This document shows, piece after piece, positions 36,002-44,841 of a stretch of DNA of 64,000 nucleotides; the stretch's first letter is position 1, and every line of letters starts with the position of its first letter. Source of the stretch: Acidobacteriota bacterium (lineage in GTDB: Bacteria; Acidobacteriota; Blastocatellia; Pyrinomonadales; Pyrinomonadaceae); the NCBI GenBank assembly GCA_020199775.1, contig JAIVJZ010000048.1, positions 1-64,000 of the forward strand, written 5' to 3'. Made by a program: the position numbers and the translations under genes. Below the pieces are notes generated by a model. That model ran no database searches, had not been told where the DNA came from, and saw only the letters and a program-made list of their open reading frames with translations.

Positions 36002-37132
36002 TTAGTACCCCTCCCTACCGTCACAAGCACCGAGTAAAGAATGGGCTTTCTCGCGCACGCGGCCAGCGTCCTCAGGCAGCAGGAACCCACCCACCTCAAC
36101 ACTCATCTCGGAGAGCGTCACTTCAATAGATTGCCCCTGAGTCTCAAGCATCGCCACACAGGCTTGTGCGAAATCGCTCACCTCCGCGGCCGAGAGCGGG
36201 TGCGGGTCGGGCGGTGCGTAGCTGTTTCGCCCAACCTCTGACTGCGAGCACGAAGAGCGAGAGGCTTCGCCGATCACGCCATACTTCCTGAGGACGTTGT
36301 AGGCCTCGTGCTGGGCGACGCGCGCCGCCTTCGGTAACCCACGGTTCTCCAACCACTCGCGCGTCCGTTCGTGCTCGCGCGCCGCAGCTTGCCGAGCTGC
36401 CGCATGCATCGCAGGCTCGAGTTCGGCTCTTAGTCGCGTGATGACGTTCTCCAGCATGAACGATTCAGACTCGCGTTGAAGGAAGGTGTTGGACGCTACG
36501 GTTGGATAGCGATTGTCCGAGGCTTGAGAAGTCGGATTGGAGAAAGTTTTATCCGCTGGCTTGGTATCCGCGCCGTTTTTTGGCGCGCGGGGATTTATAT
36601 CTGTGTCTAAACTTTCTCTAACAGCGTAGCTGTCATTAAAGGCTGGTTCATTCATTGAAGCAGGAGCCTCGCTGGATGAAGCAGGAGGAAACGCCAAAAT
36701 TTTTTTACTACCTTGACCCTGCCTAACCCCGATGGAGGAGGCCGCCCGGTTGAGAAATATCCTCAATCCCACTCCGTTCTTTCCCGAGAAGTAGCCGATG
36801 ATTCCCTGCTCGTGCATCCATCGCAAAGCCTTACTCGCCGTGGCTGACGCCACACCAACCAACTCACACAGAACCGACCACGCCTTCACAAGCTTTTCAT
36901 CTTTCAATTCAGCCTCAATCCGCAGAACTCCTTCGCGTTCCCAGTATTTTTCGGGCGCATTCACCAGACGCAGATAGATTTTGCTCATGAGCGGCGTAAC
37001 CTGATCGGCCTCCGCCGAACTGACGGCCGAAAGGATTTCGCGGTCTATCTGCTGAAAATTCTTACGATACTCGTTAGGAGCGAGCTGCGTCTTGCGAATA
37101 AATCGCTGACTTGGCAAAGGTTGAAGGCTCAT
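36002..37132 (-). CDS. Replication-associated winged-helix protein (DnaD/Rep-like)
   Basis: 376 aa from the ATG at 37132, preferred because AAGGA precedes it by seven bases. A farther upstream ATG at 37171 lacks one. The N-terminal 120 residues hold a winged-helix-like region (VSCELVG-type segment, SATASKALRWMHEQGIIGYF), followed by a Ser/Pro/Asn-rich linker and a helical C-terminus (RLRAELEPAMHAAARQ, ARVAQHEAYNVLRKYG). It lies directly beside the iteron array and a helicase loader. I infer that it is the replication initiator or helper. I cannot match it to a named Rep family. Confidence 0.55.
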   Translation of the reverse strand: MSLQPLPSQRFIRKTQLAPNEYRKNFQQIDREILSAVSSAEADQVTPLMSKIYLRLVNAPEKYWEREGVLRIEAELKDEKLVKAWSVLCELVGVASATASKALRWMHEQGIIGYFSGKNGVGLRIFLNRAASSIGVRQGQGSKKILAFPPASSSEAPASMNEPAFNDSYAVRESLDTDINPRAPKNGADTKPADKTFSNPTSQASDNRYPTVASNTFLQRESESFMLENVITRLRAELEPAMHAAARQAAAREHERTREWLENRGLPKAARVAQHEAYNVLRKYGVIGEASRSSCSQSEVGRNSYAPPDPHPLSAAEVSDFAQACVAMLETQGQSIEVTLSEMSVEVGGFLLPEDAGRVREKAHSLLGACDGREGY

Positions 37133-37362
37133 GGTCAAATCCTTGTAAATAAAAGGTTTGACTGCGATCACCGGCTCATGTATAATCCCGTTCAGGTTTT
37201 AACACACAAATCCCGGCTCGCCGCCAAAGCGAGTTGTCAAATTTGACCTGGAGCGTCTCGGTCGCCAAACTAAAGCGCTTCAGGTCGAGTTGTTTGTGGG
37301 CATGCTTTTAGCCCAGCTTTCATCCAAACGCATTCATACACTATCTTTTTAATCCTGTAAAT

Positions 37363-37697
37363 CCCGTCTCATCAATAGGATACCCGTCTCACGCCGACGA
37401 AACCGGTCTCGCAAACCTGAGACGCGTGTCATGGGTGTGAGACCGGTTTATCCTTAATGAGACGGGTATCATCTAAATGATACCCGTCTCGCAATGGTGA
37501 GACGGGTATCGTTTAGATGTTGAGTGTTGTAGCTTTTGTGAGACGGGTGTCATGCTTAAGACACCCGTCTCACTTTAATGAGACCAGTATCAGATGGGTG
37601 AGACGGGTGTCGTAGATGTGATAACGGTATAATTGTCTGGGGGCTACCTGATAATTGAGAGAAATAAGACGGGTATCATATTCATGATACCCGTCTC
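37363..37697. repeat. GAGACGGGTRTC iteron array, likely plasmid-type replication origin or operator
   Basis: About fourteen copies or near-copies of the 12-mer GAGACGGGTRTC occur in both orientations. Clear ones start at 37379, 37419, 37439, 37459, 37479, 37499, 37540, 37560, 37580, 37600, 37666 and 37686. Several are arranged as facing pairs that form hairpins, for example 37459-37490, 37540-37571 and 37666-37697. The tract is free of genes and lies between the two replication genes and ParA. Repeated dyads beside Rep-like genes are typical of iteron origins (oriV). They could also be the sites of a partition or regulatory protein. Confidence 0.75.
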
Positions 37698-37732
37698 ATA
37701 TAATAGATATTGGTTTTGAAGGTAAATTAAAG

Positions 37733-38560
37733 CTAGGGAGTAGCTAGGGAAGTCGGAATCAGGTTGAAACGGTAATAAGTGCCCTTTGCCTCTCGGTTAT
37801 TGACTTCGTTGAGTTCATCCAGAAAACCGATCTCAATGAGGTAGTGAATATTCCTGATGCATTGCGCGCGACTTAGCCCAGTCAATTTCATTATTTCAGA
37901 GTTGGATGTGAAGCATTCGGCCGAACCTAGCGCGTGGGTTAACCGGAAGAATGCTTCGCAAACCTTTATCGAGCCGCCCCTTTTAAGCCATGGAGTCCAG
38001 CGCCGGGACCATTCTTTGAAAGAAGGGAGTTTATCATCGACGGCGACAGGGAGGTGGTCTGTGGCGGGTCCGGGATCTAATTCGATATTGTCATTAGATT
38101 CAACAGTTGGTCTCACGACCAAGGTAGCGGCGCGTTGAATATTATCTCCCTGCTTCTCGCCAGCATCCGGTTTCTGCTCCTCCTTCGCCGGGGCTACGGA
38201 AGAAAGCAGCGGACGGGGGCGTCTTTCAGCCGGGTGGGCTTCCGCCGGACTAACTAGAGTAACTGGCTCGGGCGTCTTGGGCTTAGAAATGCTCTGGAGT
38301 CCGGAAGGCTGGGGCGGGGTGATGTCTGCCACAGAGGGAGGCCGAGGATTTGGCGTACTATCACCGGTAATTTTAGTGTGCGTCTCTTCGTCGAGGTCTG
38401 AAAGCCTTTTGATGCCTTGCTTTTCGCCACCGTAGAAATTTACCCACGTCTCGTCCAGCCTCGGCTCTTCCGAAGCTTCATACATGTCCGAGGGAGGCGC
38501 GAAATCCTCGGCGTTAAGCTGTAAGCGTCGCTTCCGCGGGCTTTTGCTTCTGTCGGTCAA
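37733..38560 (-). CDS. Winged-helix protein, possible replication/partition regulator
   Basis: 275 aa, TTG start with GGAG seven bases upstream. It overlaps the end of parA by 47 bases. The N-terminal 180 residues are Pro/Glu/Lys-rich and probably disordered. The last 85 residues are a winged helix (FFRLTHALGSAECFTSNSE, LTGLSRAQCIRNIHYLIEIG, GTYYRFNL). It starts just after ParA and ends 35 bases from the iterons, so it may bind them. I do not recognise a named family. Confidence 0.6.
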   Translation of the reverse strand: MTDRSKSPRKRRLQLNAEDFAPPSDMYEASEEPRLDETWVNFYGGEKQGIKRLSDLDEETHTKITGDSTPNPRPPSVADITPPQPSGLQSISKPKTPEPVTLVSPAEAHPAERRPRPLLSSVAPAKEEQKPDAGEKQGDNIQRAATLVVRPTVESNDNIELDPGPATDHLPVAVDDKLPSFKEWSRRWTPWLKRGGSIKVCEAFFRLTHALGSAECFTSNSEIMKLTGLSRAQCIRNIHYLIEIGFLDELNEVNNREAKGTYYRFNLIPTSLATP

Positions 38561-39317
38561 GGCGCGTCTCCAGCTCGAGCAATTCGTCGGCCAGTCTCAT
38601 ATAGTCCTCGGCACCGCGTGATTTAGGGTCGTATTCGAATATCGTCTGGTGAGCCGCTGCCGCCTCTTTGAGTTTAACGTCCGTGCGGATCGGTGTCAGA
38701 ACGCTCGTCAACTTCTTATAATTGGTCTCCAGAATGGAGACGACCTCCTTCGACATGTTCAGCCGCCCGTCGTAAATCGTCGGTAGCACGCCCATGATCT
38801 GCAAGGGCATCTCGTACATCTGGAGGAGCATCCGGCTCGAGTCCATGATGGAGGAAGCGCCGGCAAGCGATAGAACGTCCATGGAAACCGGGATAAGCAG
38901 GTAATCGGCGAAAAGCAGGGCATTCTGGTGCATCAGGGAGATGCTCGGACTGCAGTCCACGAGCACGTAGTCATATTTGAGGTTCTTCAGCCGTCGGGCC
39001 CTCAGGCGCAATATCTCTTCGCGGCGCGGCATCTGCACGAGCATCGTCTCCAAGACCGCCACCTTTTTGTCCGAAACGATGCAGTCCAGATTCTCCCGGG
39101 CATTGATGATGGCTTCCTCTATGGAGAGGTCAATCGTCATCAGGTCGAAGAGGGTGACGGAGTGTTTGATCCCGAGGTGCATCCCGACATGCGCCTGGCT
39201 GTCCGTGTCGATGAGTAAGACCCTCTTACCCTTCAGGGCGAGAGCTGCTCCAAGATTGACCACGGTGGTCGACTTGCCGGTACCCCCCTTCAGATTTTGG
39301 ACGCTAATCTTCCTCAC
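38514..39317 (-). CDS. parA: ParA-family partition ATPase
   Basis: 267 aa, GTG start with AAGGAGG. The deviant Walker A motif KGGTGKSTT is at residues 10-18, ParA motif DTDSQAHVG follows at about 37, and YDYVLVDCSPSIS gives the Walker B-like region. It belongs to the ParA/MinD/Soj group and should drive segregation of the element together with a ParB-like partner (39726-40520). It lies in an operon with a MerR-like protein 1 base upstream and the winged-helix protein downstream. Confidence 0.9.
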   Translation of the reverse strand: MRKISVQNLKGGTGKSTTVVNLGAALALKGKRVLLIDTDSQAHVGMHLGIKHSVTLFDLMTIDLSIEEAIINARENLDCIVSDKKVAVLETMLVQMPRREEILRLRARRLKNLKYDYVLVDCSPSISLMHQNALLFADYLLIPVSMDVLSLAGASSIMDSSRMLLQMYEMPLQIMGVLPTIYDGRLNMSKEVVSILETNYKKLTSVLTPIRTDVKLKEAAAAHQTIFEYDPKSRGAEDYMRLADELLELETRLDRQKQKPAEATLTA

Positions 39318-39318
39318 G

Positions 39319-39534
39319 TCATCCTCCTTCGCTGACCCCTTTGTTGTTACGGGGCTTGCGACCGCGTACCGAATTCTGCTTCAGATCCAGTAAAACTTTG
39401 ACTTCGGAAATTTCCCACAGGCGCCCGATGCCCTGACCGCCAGGCTTTAAGACCTTCCCCTCAGCGAGCCACACTTGCAGCGTGCGCCTGCTAATACCAA
39501 CGATTTCAAGAACTTGCGGAGTCGTATATTGCAT
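39319..39534 (-). CDS. MerR/excisionase-type DNA-binding protein
   Basis: 71 aa. The sequence YTTPQVLEIVGISRRTLQVW then LLKPGGQGIGRLWEISEV is a single winged HTH of the MerR/AlpA kind, with a basic end (RGRKPRNNKG). The stop is one base before the ParA start, so the two are co-transcribed. In partition operons such a protein often acts as regulator. It may bind the iterons or its own promoter. Confidence 0.75.
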   Translation of the reverse strand: MQYTTPQVLEIVGISRRTLQVWLAEGKVLKPGGQGIGRLWEISEVKVLLDLKQNSVRGRKPRNNKGVSEGG

Positions 39535-39725
39535 TGTGCCCTTTACGAATCGCGGTGCGTGTTCAGAGTGAACGAGCCACCGCGGAAAATTATGAAAACT
39601 AAATGCACTAAATCAATAGTCAGTGTCAAGGAAATTATTCGGGGAAGATTGTGCAGAATTCAGATTGGATGGGCAGCGTTGGACAATATTGAGGAGGTGT
39701 TAAAGTTTACGGAAGTTGTGACAGG

Positions 39726-40520
39726 TCAGAGGGAAGGTTTATTATTCACACGTTCGCGTTCTCTGCGCTTCTTCTCTATCTTGTGGAGGACGTTCGAGAG
39801 TGGATCCATCGCCGAGATGAAATCTTCCATGGTTTCGTTATCCAGGTCCTCCAGCCTGACGTCGCGCATAGCGTAGAAGATTCTCTTCATCTCTTCCCAG
39901 AAAAGGTGTCGGGTGTCCTGTGGGTCGACCTCGAGAAGTTCGTCCGCTTGTGCGACCACGGCAGCCATAGTCTGCGAAGTGATCGATTCTGCGGCACTCT
40001 CGCCGAGCAGTTCCTTGACCCGGGAGCGCAATCGCGTCTGCGATCCCTGCACAGCCAGGTGTGAGCGGAGAAGTTCTGCGCGCTGCTCTCGGGCGGCGCG
40101 AGGTGAACACCCCAGCCGTTCGGGCGTGAGACGGGCGAGTTGCGCGGCCTCCTGTAGATTGATTTGGCCGGAAACGAGTGCATCTGTCACATCAGAGGGG
40201 AAATCTATGATCGGCAGATACTGCCCGATGAAGCTGTTCAGGGAAACTCTGCCCGCTGTTTCACGTTCGAGGAGTCTGCGGAGTTGTCCGGCCGCTTTCA
40301 CAAGTTCCTCGCGGGGCCAACGCCCCGGCCTGCCCCTTCGGGTGTCGGTCGTCGGCCTGCGTTCGACGTGTCGGACCGCGTAGAGGAAGCGCATTAACCC
40401 TTTCTCGGATGCAGGGATGAGATCGGGGAGCCGCGCGCGTAGGCTTTCACAGAGAGAACGGACGGCCAAGGGGTTAGCGAGCGAGTCGGCGGTGCGCGAT
40501 CGGCGGCGAGCAACACGCAT
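39726..40520 (-). CDS. ParB/KorB-like DNA-binding protein
   Basis: 264 aa. The strongly basic N-terminus (RVARRRSRTADS) is followed by helical segments, among them VSLNSFIGQYLPII, DVTDALVSGQINLQEAAQLARL, which resemble the HTH of KorB/ParB, and RIFYAMRDVRLEDL. No ParB CTP-binding box is clear. By position upstream of ParA (same strand, 190 bases away) it is the likely centromere-binding or regulator partner. The assignment is weak. Confidence 0.45.
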   Translation of the reverse strand: MRVARRRSRTADSLANPLAVRSLCESLRARLPDLIPASEKGLMRFLYAVRHVERRPTTDTRRGRPGRWPREELVKAAGQLRRLLERETAGRVSLNSFIGQYLPIIDFPSDVTDALVSGQINLQEAAQLARLTPERLGCSPRAAREQRAELLRSHLAVQGSQTRLRSRVKELLGESAAESITSQTMAAVVAQADELLEVDPQDTRHLFWEEMKRIFYAMRDVRLEDLDNETMEDFISAMDPLSNVLHKIEKKRRERERVNNKPSL

Positions 40521-40620
40521 ATTTGGTCTAGTGCCTCCCGGGGCGGGGATGTTTCACGAACGAAGCATGATACCGCAGATTTACCAATCAGAAGGGTAAT
40601 AACTCAAAGTTTTCAGGATA

Positions 40621-40653
40621 AAGGTTACACTAAACTGCGATTAGTGTAACCTT
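40621..40653. promoter_or_regulatory. 13-bp inverted repeat operator before the vapBC-integrase operon
   Basis: AAGGTTACACTAA (40621-40633) and TTAGTGTAACCTT (40641-40653) are exact complements 7 bases apart. The second arm touches the -35 box, so an antitoxin-toxin complex bound here could block transcription of the operon. Confidence 0.65.
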
Positions 40654-40680
40654 AACGCAGATGCGGAATGATGCTATACT
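40652..40680 (+). promoter_or_regulatory. Promoter of the vapBC-integrase operon
   Basis: TTAACG (40652-40657) and TATACT (40675-40680) are 17 bases apart. The start codon lies 23 bases downstream of the -10 box. The -35 box is weak, while the -10 box is good. Confidence 0.45.
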
Positions 40681-40702
40681 TCGCCCCGAAAGGAGCAGGG
40701 AA

Positions 40703-40978
40703 GTGACTTTAACCATTGATCTGCCGCCGGCGCTTGAGGAGAGGCTCCAGCAGGAGTCGGCCCGCGAGGGTCTCGCCGCCGAAGAGTACGCACGCAAAGT
40801 CCTCGAAGAACGGCTGCTGCCCGTCGTCCCTGATGGGGCTGCCGGGGTGAATGATGAGAGGCTCCGGTCTTACCAGGAATGGGTCGGCAGCCACGCCGGG
40901 CACTCCGCCCCGCCCCTCTCCGACGAAGCGATCAGCCGAGAGAGCATCTACCGGGAGCGTGAAGACCGGCAGCTATGA
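40703..40978 (+). CDS. Antitoxin of a VapBC-type toxin-antitoxin pair
   Basis: 91 aa. The GTG at 40703 is chosen because AGGAG ends seven bases before it. An ATG at 40661 lacks a site and lies within 5' leader sequence. The N-terminus (TLTIDLPPALEERLQQES then EYARKVLEERL) is a short ribbon-helix-helix-like DNA-binding part. The acidic C-terminal part probably folds on the toxin. The stop overlaps the PIN gene by 4 bases. Its operator is the inverted repeat at 40621-40653. Confidence 0.75.
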   Translation: MTLTIDLPPALEERLQQESAREGLAAEEYARKVLEERLLPVVPDGAAGVNDERLRSYQEWVGSHAGHSAPPLSDEAISRESIYREREDRQL

Positions 40979-41412
40979 GCTACCTCGTCGACACCAACAT
41001 CCTGCTGCGCTCGGCACAGCCCTCCCATCCGATGCACGCGGACGCCACGCGGGCCGTCGGCCGGCTTCTGGCAGGCGGCGAGATACTCTCCGTCATTCCC
41101 CAGAACATCATCGAGTACTGGGCCGTGGCCACCCGCCCCGTCGAGGCCAACGGTCTGGGCTTGAGCGTGGAAGAAACCGCGGCAGTGGTCACCACCCTGC
41201 AAAGTATCTTCCAGATACTTCCGGACAACGCAGAGATCTTCGCGGAGTGGAAGCGGTTGGTTAGCACACACGAAGTGAAGGGCAAAGAGGTGCACGACGC
41301 GCGGCTCGTTGCGGCCATGCTGACTCATCGTGTCACGCACCTGCTGACCTTCAACACGCCCGACTTCAAGCGCTACAATGAAATCACCGCCATCAACCCG
41401 CGAGAAGTATGA
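40975..41412 (+). CDS. PIN-domain ribonuclease toxin (VapC-like)
   Basis: 145 aa. LVDTNILLRS supplies the first Asp of the PIN active site. SVIPQNIIEYWAV carries the conserved Glu, HDARLVAAMLTH the third acid and TFNTPDFKRY the last one. These enzymes cleave tRNA or rRNA when freed from antitoxin. The gene overlaps the antitoxin and the integrase genes by 4 bases each (ATGA), so all three are translated together. Confidence 0.85.
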   Translation: MSYLVDTNILLRSAQPSHPMHADATRAVGRLLAGGEILSVIPQNIIEYWAVATRPVEANGLGLSVEETAAVVTTLQSIFQILPDNAEIFAEWKRLVSTHEVKGKEVHDARLVAAMLTHRVTHLLTFNTPDFKRYNEITAINPREV

Positions 41413-42416
41413 GCGACACGGCACTACAACTAGCTGCCCCCGCCGAACGCCAAGACTCGGTCGCGCTCCGCAACGCGATCCGCGTGTGGGCCGACGGCAC
41501 AACCAACAAACTGGCTCATAACCCGGAAGCCCTGCTCCGCGACAAACGTACTGCCGTCGAATCATTCTTCCAGATGGCCGGGAAGTCGCCGGAGGGGGTG
41601 GATGTCACTGACGTCGAGACGTGGCGCCGTCGCATGGAGGAGCAGGGCCTCAAGCCGAACACCGTCTACACGCGCGTCTCGCTCCTCGCCTCCTTCTTCC
41701 AGTGGTTGATGCGTGACCCGGTCCTCGGTCAACACCTCCGCCGGAATCCGGTGCGACCGGCGATGCCCAAACGGCCTCAGTCATACCAGACCGAAGCGAC
41801 CAAAGCTTATACAGATGAGGAGATGAACGCCTTGCTCGCCGCCGTCAGGGCAGAGGCTGATGATGGGTCGGTGAAGGCCATGCGCGACTACGCGCTCCTG
41901 CTCATCTACTTCCTGAGTGGACTGCGACGGCGCGAAGTGATTTCGCTACGCGGCCGGGACGTGGAGCTCAAGGGAGAAGGGATGGTCATCAACTACCGGC
42001 GTAAGGGTGGGCGATACCAGGGTAGGGATCTGCTGGAGTCGTCGGCCGTCAGGGCTTTGCTCTCCTACTTGGAGGCTTCAGGTAGGAGCGACGTCCTTGG
42101 CTCGGAACGTCCGCTCTGGACCCGGCATGACCGGGCCGGCAAAGCCGGCGCACCGCTCTGTTCCCACGCCTTCGCCAAAAATCTGAAGGCCTACGCGAAG
42201 TCAGCCGGCGTGAAGAACGCGCGCATCCACCGCACCAGACACACCTTCGGTAGGCTGGTCGCCGAGCAGACGGGAAGCCTCATCGAGACGCAGGACGCGC
42301 TCGACCACGCAAACCTTGCTACGACACGAGTCTATGTCGAGCGGATTGTGGTGAAGAAGGATAAGTACAGTCAGGGGATCGCCGAGCGGATGAACAGAGG
42401 GGTGCTTCCCGACTGA
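41409..42416 (+). CDS. Tyrosine recombinase/integrase coupled to vapBC
   Basis: 335 aa. A SAM-like N-terminal domain is at about 20-120. The catalytic domain has Arg173 (SGLRRREV), Lys199 (RRKGG), His274-x-x-Arg277 (HRTRH), His300 (LDHAN) and nucleophile Tyr309 (TTRVYVE), so all expected residues are present. It should catalyse integration, excision or dimer resolution of the element. Its start overlaps the PIN toxin stop, which is unusual. It runs opposite to the neighbouring minus-strand backbone. Confidence 0.85.
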   Translation: MSDTALQLAAPAERQDSVALRNAIRVWADGTTNKLAHNPEALLRDKRTAVESFFQMAGKSPEGVDVTDVETWRRRMEEQGLKPNTVYTRVSLLASFFQWLMRDPVLGQHLRRNPVRPAMPKRPQSYQTEATKAYTDEEMNALLAAVRAEADDGSVKAMRDYALLLIYFLSGLRRREVISLRGRDVELKGEGMVINYRRKGGRYQGRDLLESSAVRALLSYLEASGRSDVLGSERPLWTRHDRAGKAGAPLCSHAFAKNLKAYAKSAGVKNARIHRTRHTFGRLVAEQTGSLIETQDALDHANLATTRVYVERIVVKKDKYSQGIAERMNRGVLPD

Positions 42417-42438
42417 CACTAAATTCCCAGAGCCAAAG

Positions 42439-44832
42439 TCATCTCGAAACCGCATGTCTTCCGGCCAAGCTTCGCGCCATGATTTCGCAGTCGAGCGTTC
42501 TGTACTGGCACGACTCACAATCCTGGCAGAATTCCTGAGGCCTCTTCACCGTGACGCCGCCCTCCCCGCCGTCTGCTGCTAAAGCGCCGTTCACCTGCTC
42601 GATGTAGGAAGGGCTCACCGGGTAAAAACGAAGGTTCGCCCCGCGCACCCTGATCCTCTTTGTCCGCTCCGGGCTGAAGTCGATGAAATCTTCCCGCCGC
42701 AGCATCCGTCCGACCGTTTCAGGGCACGCCCACTCCGCCATGTCTGCGGTGAAGGACTTCCCGCAGTCGTTCGAGATGAGGTCGCGGATTTCGAGCACCA
42801 GATGAGTGATGCTGATCGTGTCGTAACCCTGGACGACGAGCCGGTGGAACGCTTTCTTCATCACCTCGACCGGGTTACTCAGGTCGACCGTCGCCTGCTG
42901 CTGCCGTCCCAGCGCCCTTTCGAGCTGGGCTTTCAACTGCGCGTCGCCGGAGATGGAAGCCATAACTCGGAGCGGGGCCATGATCTCGTCGGCGCGGTCA
43001 GCCCCTTTGGCGCTTAGTAATCTATATTGCTCGTCGACCGCGGCCACGTTTTCGAAGGCCCATGTGTGCAGTTCGTCGCGTAACCCGGCAAGCTGGTGGT
43101 CCGCCGATTTTACCAATCCGGCAAACTCGTCTTTCAACGCTTCCGGAATCCTGCGGGTCTGAATCCGAAGCATGCGGCTACCGAGGATGCCGTCCGCGCC
43201 CCGCGTGTTGTTGATCATCTTGACTCCATAGAAGTCGAGGGTCTGCGTGCGCATCGTCCTGATGTCCGTCCAGAGCTTCACGGCAGTCGTCTTGTTGTAA
43301 GAGAGCTTCAGGGCCTGCGCCAACTCGCCGAACTCTCCGCTCTTCTCGCCGATCACCTCCAGGTCGTCGAGCACGACGAACCCTTTTGACTCGTCGATGA
43401 AGCGCGCGATCGAGGCCGCGGAGGACTGGCCGCAGACGCAGGCGTTGGCACAGACCCGGGCCATTGCGCGGCCGGTCTCGCTCTTGCCGGACGCCGGTGG
43501 CCCGTTGAGGAAGATTAACGGGACGGAGTTGAAGATGCGCTGCACGTAAGTGACCGGCACTACCAGCGTCAGAATCGCGTAGTCCTCTTCGAAAGGGAGC
43601 CAGATGCTCGCCCGCAGGTATGACATGATGTCACGGAGAATCTCCGCGAGCGGTCTTGTTTTTGCAGCGCCCTCCAGGTAGGACCCGATCGAAGGCCATG
43701 ACCACGTGCCGTACTTGTTGGGCTGGGGCTCCCGGTCAATCAGCGTCCCGTCCGACAGGCGCAGGATTCGATCCCTCTCTCGCGTCCCCTTGGGCGCAGG
43801 AACATGACGGGCCGTGTGCACGGTGCGATCGCTCCGGATCACGACCGTCTCGAGTCGCTCCACGTCGGCCACGACCTCCTCGCCCTTCTCGTTGCGGTGG
43901 AGGTCAACCTCCCGGCGCAAGACCTGGGCGGTGTAGTAAAGGAAGCTGTTGTGATACGCGCCGTTGATATTGAGCGGTTGGTAGGGGAAGCGGCCGTATC
44001 CGAGAGGCCGGTCTTCGTCGGGCTGTACTCTCAGGGAGGCGATGGGCGCCTCTTCGAGCAGTCTGGCGAGTTCCTCAGTCCCCGCGCCGCTCCGCCAGAA
44101 TTCAGTCCAGCCGCCGGCGAACCATTCCGGGACCATGACACGTCGCGCCTCACGCCCGACAACTTCAGCCAGGTTTGCCGCCGCCTGCTCATTCGTTTCA
44201 CCGCCGCCGTGCCCCAGGTAGACGATCTCCCATTTCGCCCAGAACGCCGGATCCAGCCACGCTCTGGGAAAGGCGCCGGCGGTCGTGGATGAGATCAGCA
44301 GAAGTTCGTCCGCAAGCGGCGTGTGCCGAAGCGCCTGCCAGTTGCGCCAGAGGTCTTTCGGCTCTCCGCAGACGAAAATGCTCCTCCTGCCGTTCACGGC
44401 GCCGTCGTAATATGTACGGGGTTCGCCGGCAATCCAGGCGCTTTGGCCGGCCGGGTTTTTAGTTACATCAGGTATATTGTAGTAACCGTATTTCCCTACG
44501 AAATCGCCGGACAAGTCTCGCAGGGGGTAGACCAGCGCGTCCGCCTGTTCCCGGTCGTGTTTGCGGTTCGTATACGGGGCCGAGAGGCCGAGACCGAAAT
44601 AATCGATGGTTTCCGCGTCGAGCCCCAAGTCTGAGAGGTAACTGATGGCCCTCACGTTTTCGCGGAGGCGCTTCCTGAGAGTCGCGTGAAAGTCAGGGTT
44701 GAGAGGACGCATTCCCCCCTCAACCCTGACGTTAACGTCACCGTTAAGACGAGTGCCTGAATCTCTCTGCCGGGTTGTCAAAATCTCGCCCTCCGGCAGG
44801 TTACGTTCGTTAGCGGGATTCGTCGAATTCAT
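42439..44832 (-). CDS. Primase-helicase-like replication protein (AAA+), 797 aa
   Basis: Residues about 60-300 resemble a primase-type N-terminus. A TOPRIM-like segment SIFVCGEPKDLWRNWQAL is followed by a DNA-binding region with YLGHGGGE. A P-loop ATPase starts near 437 (LIFLNGPPASGKSETG; Walker B GFVVLDDLE; RGADGILGSRMLRI). The C-terminus carries CQDCESCQYRTLDC, a CxxCxxCx5C cluster that could hold zinc or 4Fe-4S. It is a replicative protein of a mobile element, in the manner of phage/plasmid primase-helicases. The next gene upstream ends only 9 bases before it. Confidence 0.7.
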   Translation of the reverse strand: MNSTNPANERNLPEGEILTTRQRDSGTRLNGDVNVRVEGGMRPLNPDFHATLRKRLRENVRAISYLSDLGLDAETIDYFGLGLSAPYTNRKHDREQADALVYPLRDLSGDFVGKYGYYNIPDVTKNPAGQSAWIAGEPRTYYDGAVNGRRSIFVCGEPKDLWRNWQALRHTPLADELLLISSTTAGAFPRAWLDPAFWAKWEIVYLGHGGGETNEQAAANLAEVVGREARRVMVPEWFAGGWTEFWRSGAGTEELARLLEEAPIASLRVQPDEDRPLGYGRFPYQPLNINGAYHNSFLYYTAQVLRREVDLHRNEKGEEVVADVERLETVVIRSDRTVHTARHVPAPKGTRERDRILRLSDGTLIDREPQPNKYGTWSWPSIGSYLEGAAKTRPLAEILRDIMSYLRASIWLPFEEDYAILTLVVPVTYVQRIFNSVPLIFLNGPPASGKSETGRAMARVCANACVCGQSSAASIARFIDESKGFVVLDDLEVIGEKSGEFGELAQALKLSYNKTTAVKLWTDIRTMRTQTLDFYGVKMINNTRGADGILGSRMLRIQTRRIPEALKDEFAGLVKSADHQLAGLRDELHTWAFENVAAVDEQYRLLSAKGADRADEIMAPLRVMASISGDAQLKAQLERALGRQQQATVDLSNPVEVMKKAFHRLVVQGYDTISITHLVLEIRDLISNDCGKSFTADMAEWACPETVGRMLRREDFIDFSPERTKRIRVRGANLRFYPVSPSYIEQVNGALAADGGEGGVTVKRPQEFCQDCESCQYRTLDCEIMARSLAGRHAVSR

Positions 44833-44841
44833 GATCCTCCC

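Noticed and set aside
37363..37697. CRISPR array
   Set aside because: The repeats are 12-mers in both orientations with irregular spacing and no unique spacers of constant size, so iterons are the better reading.
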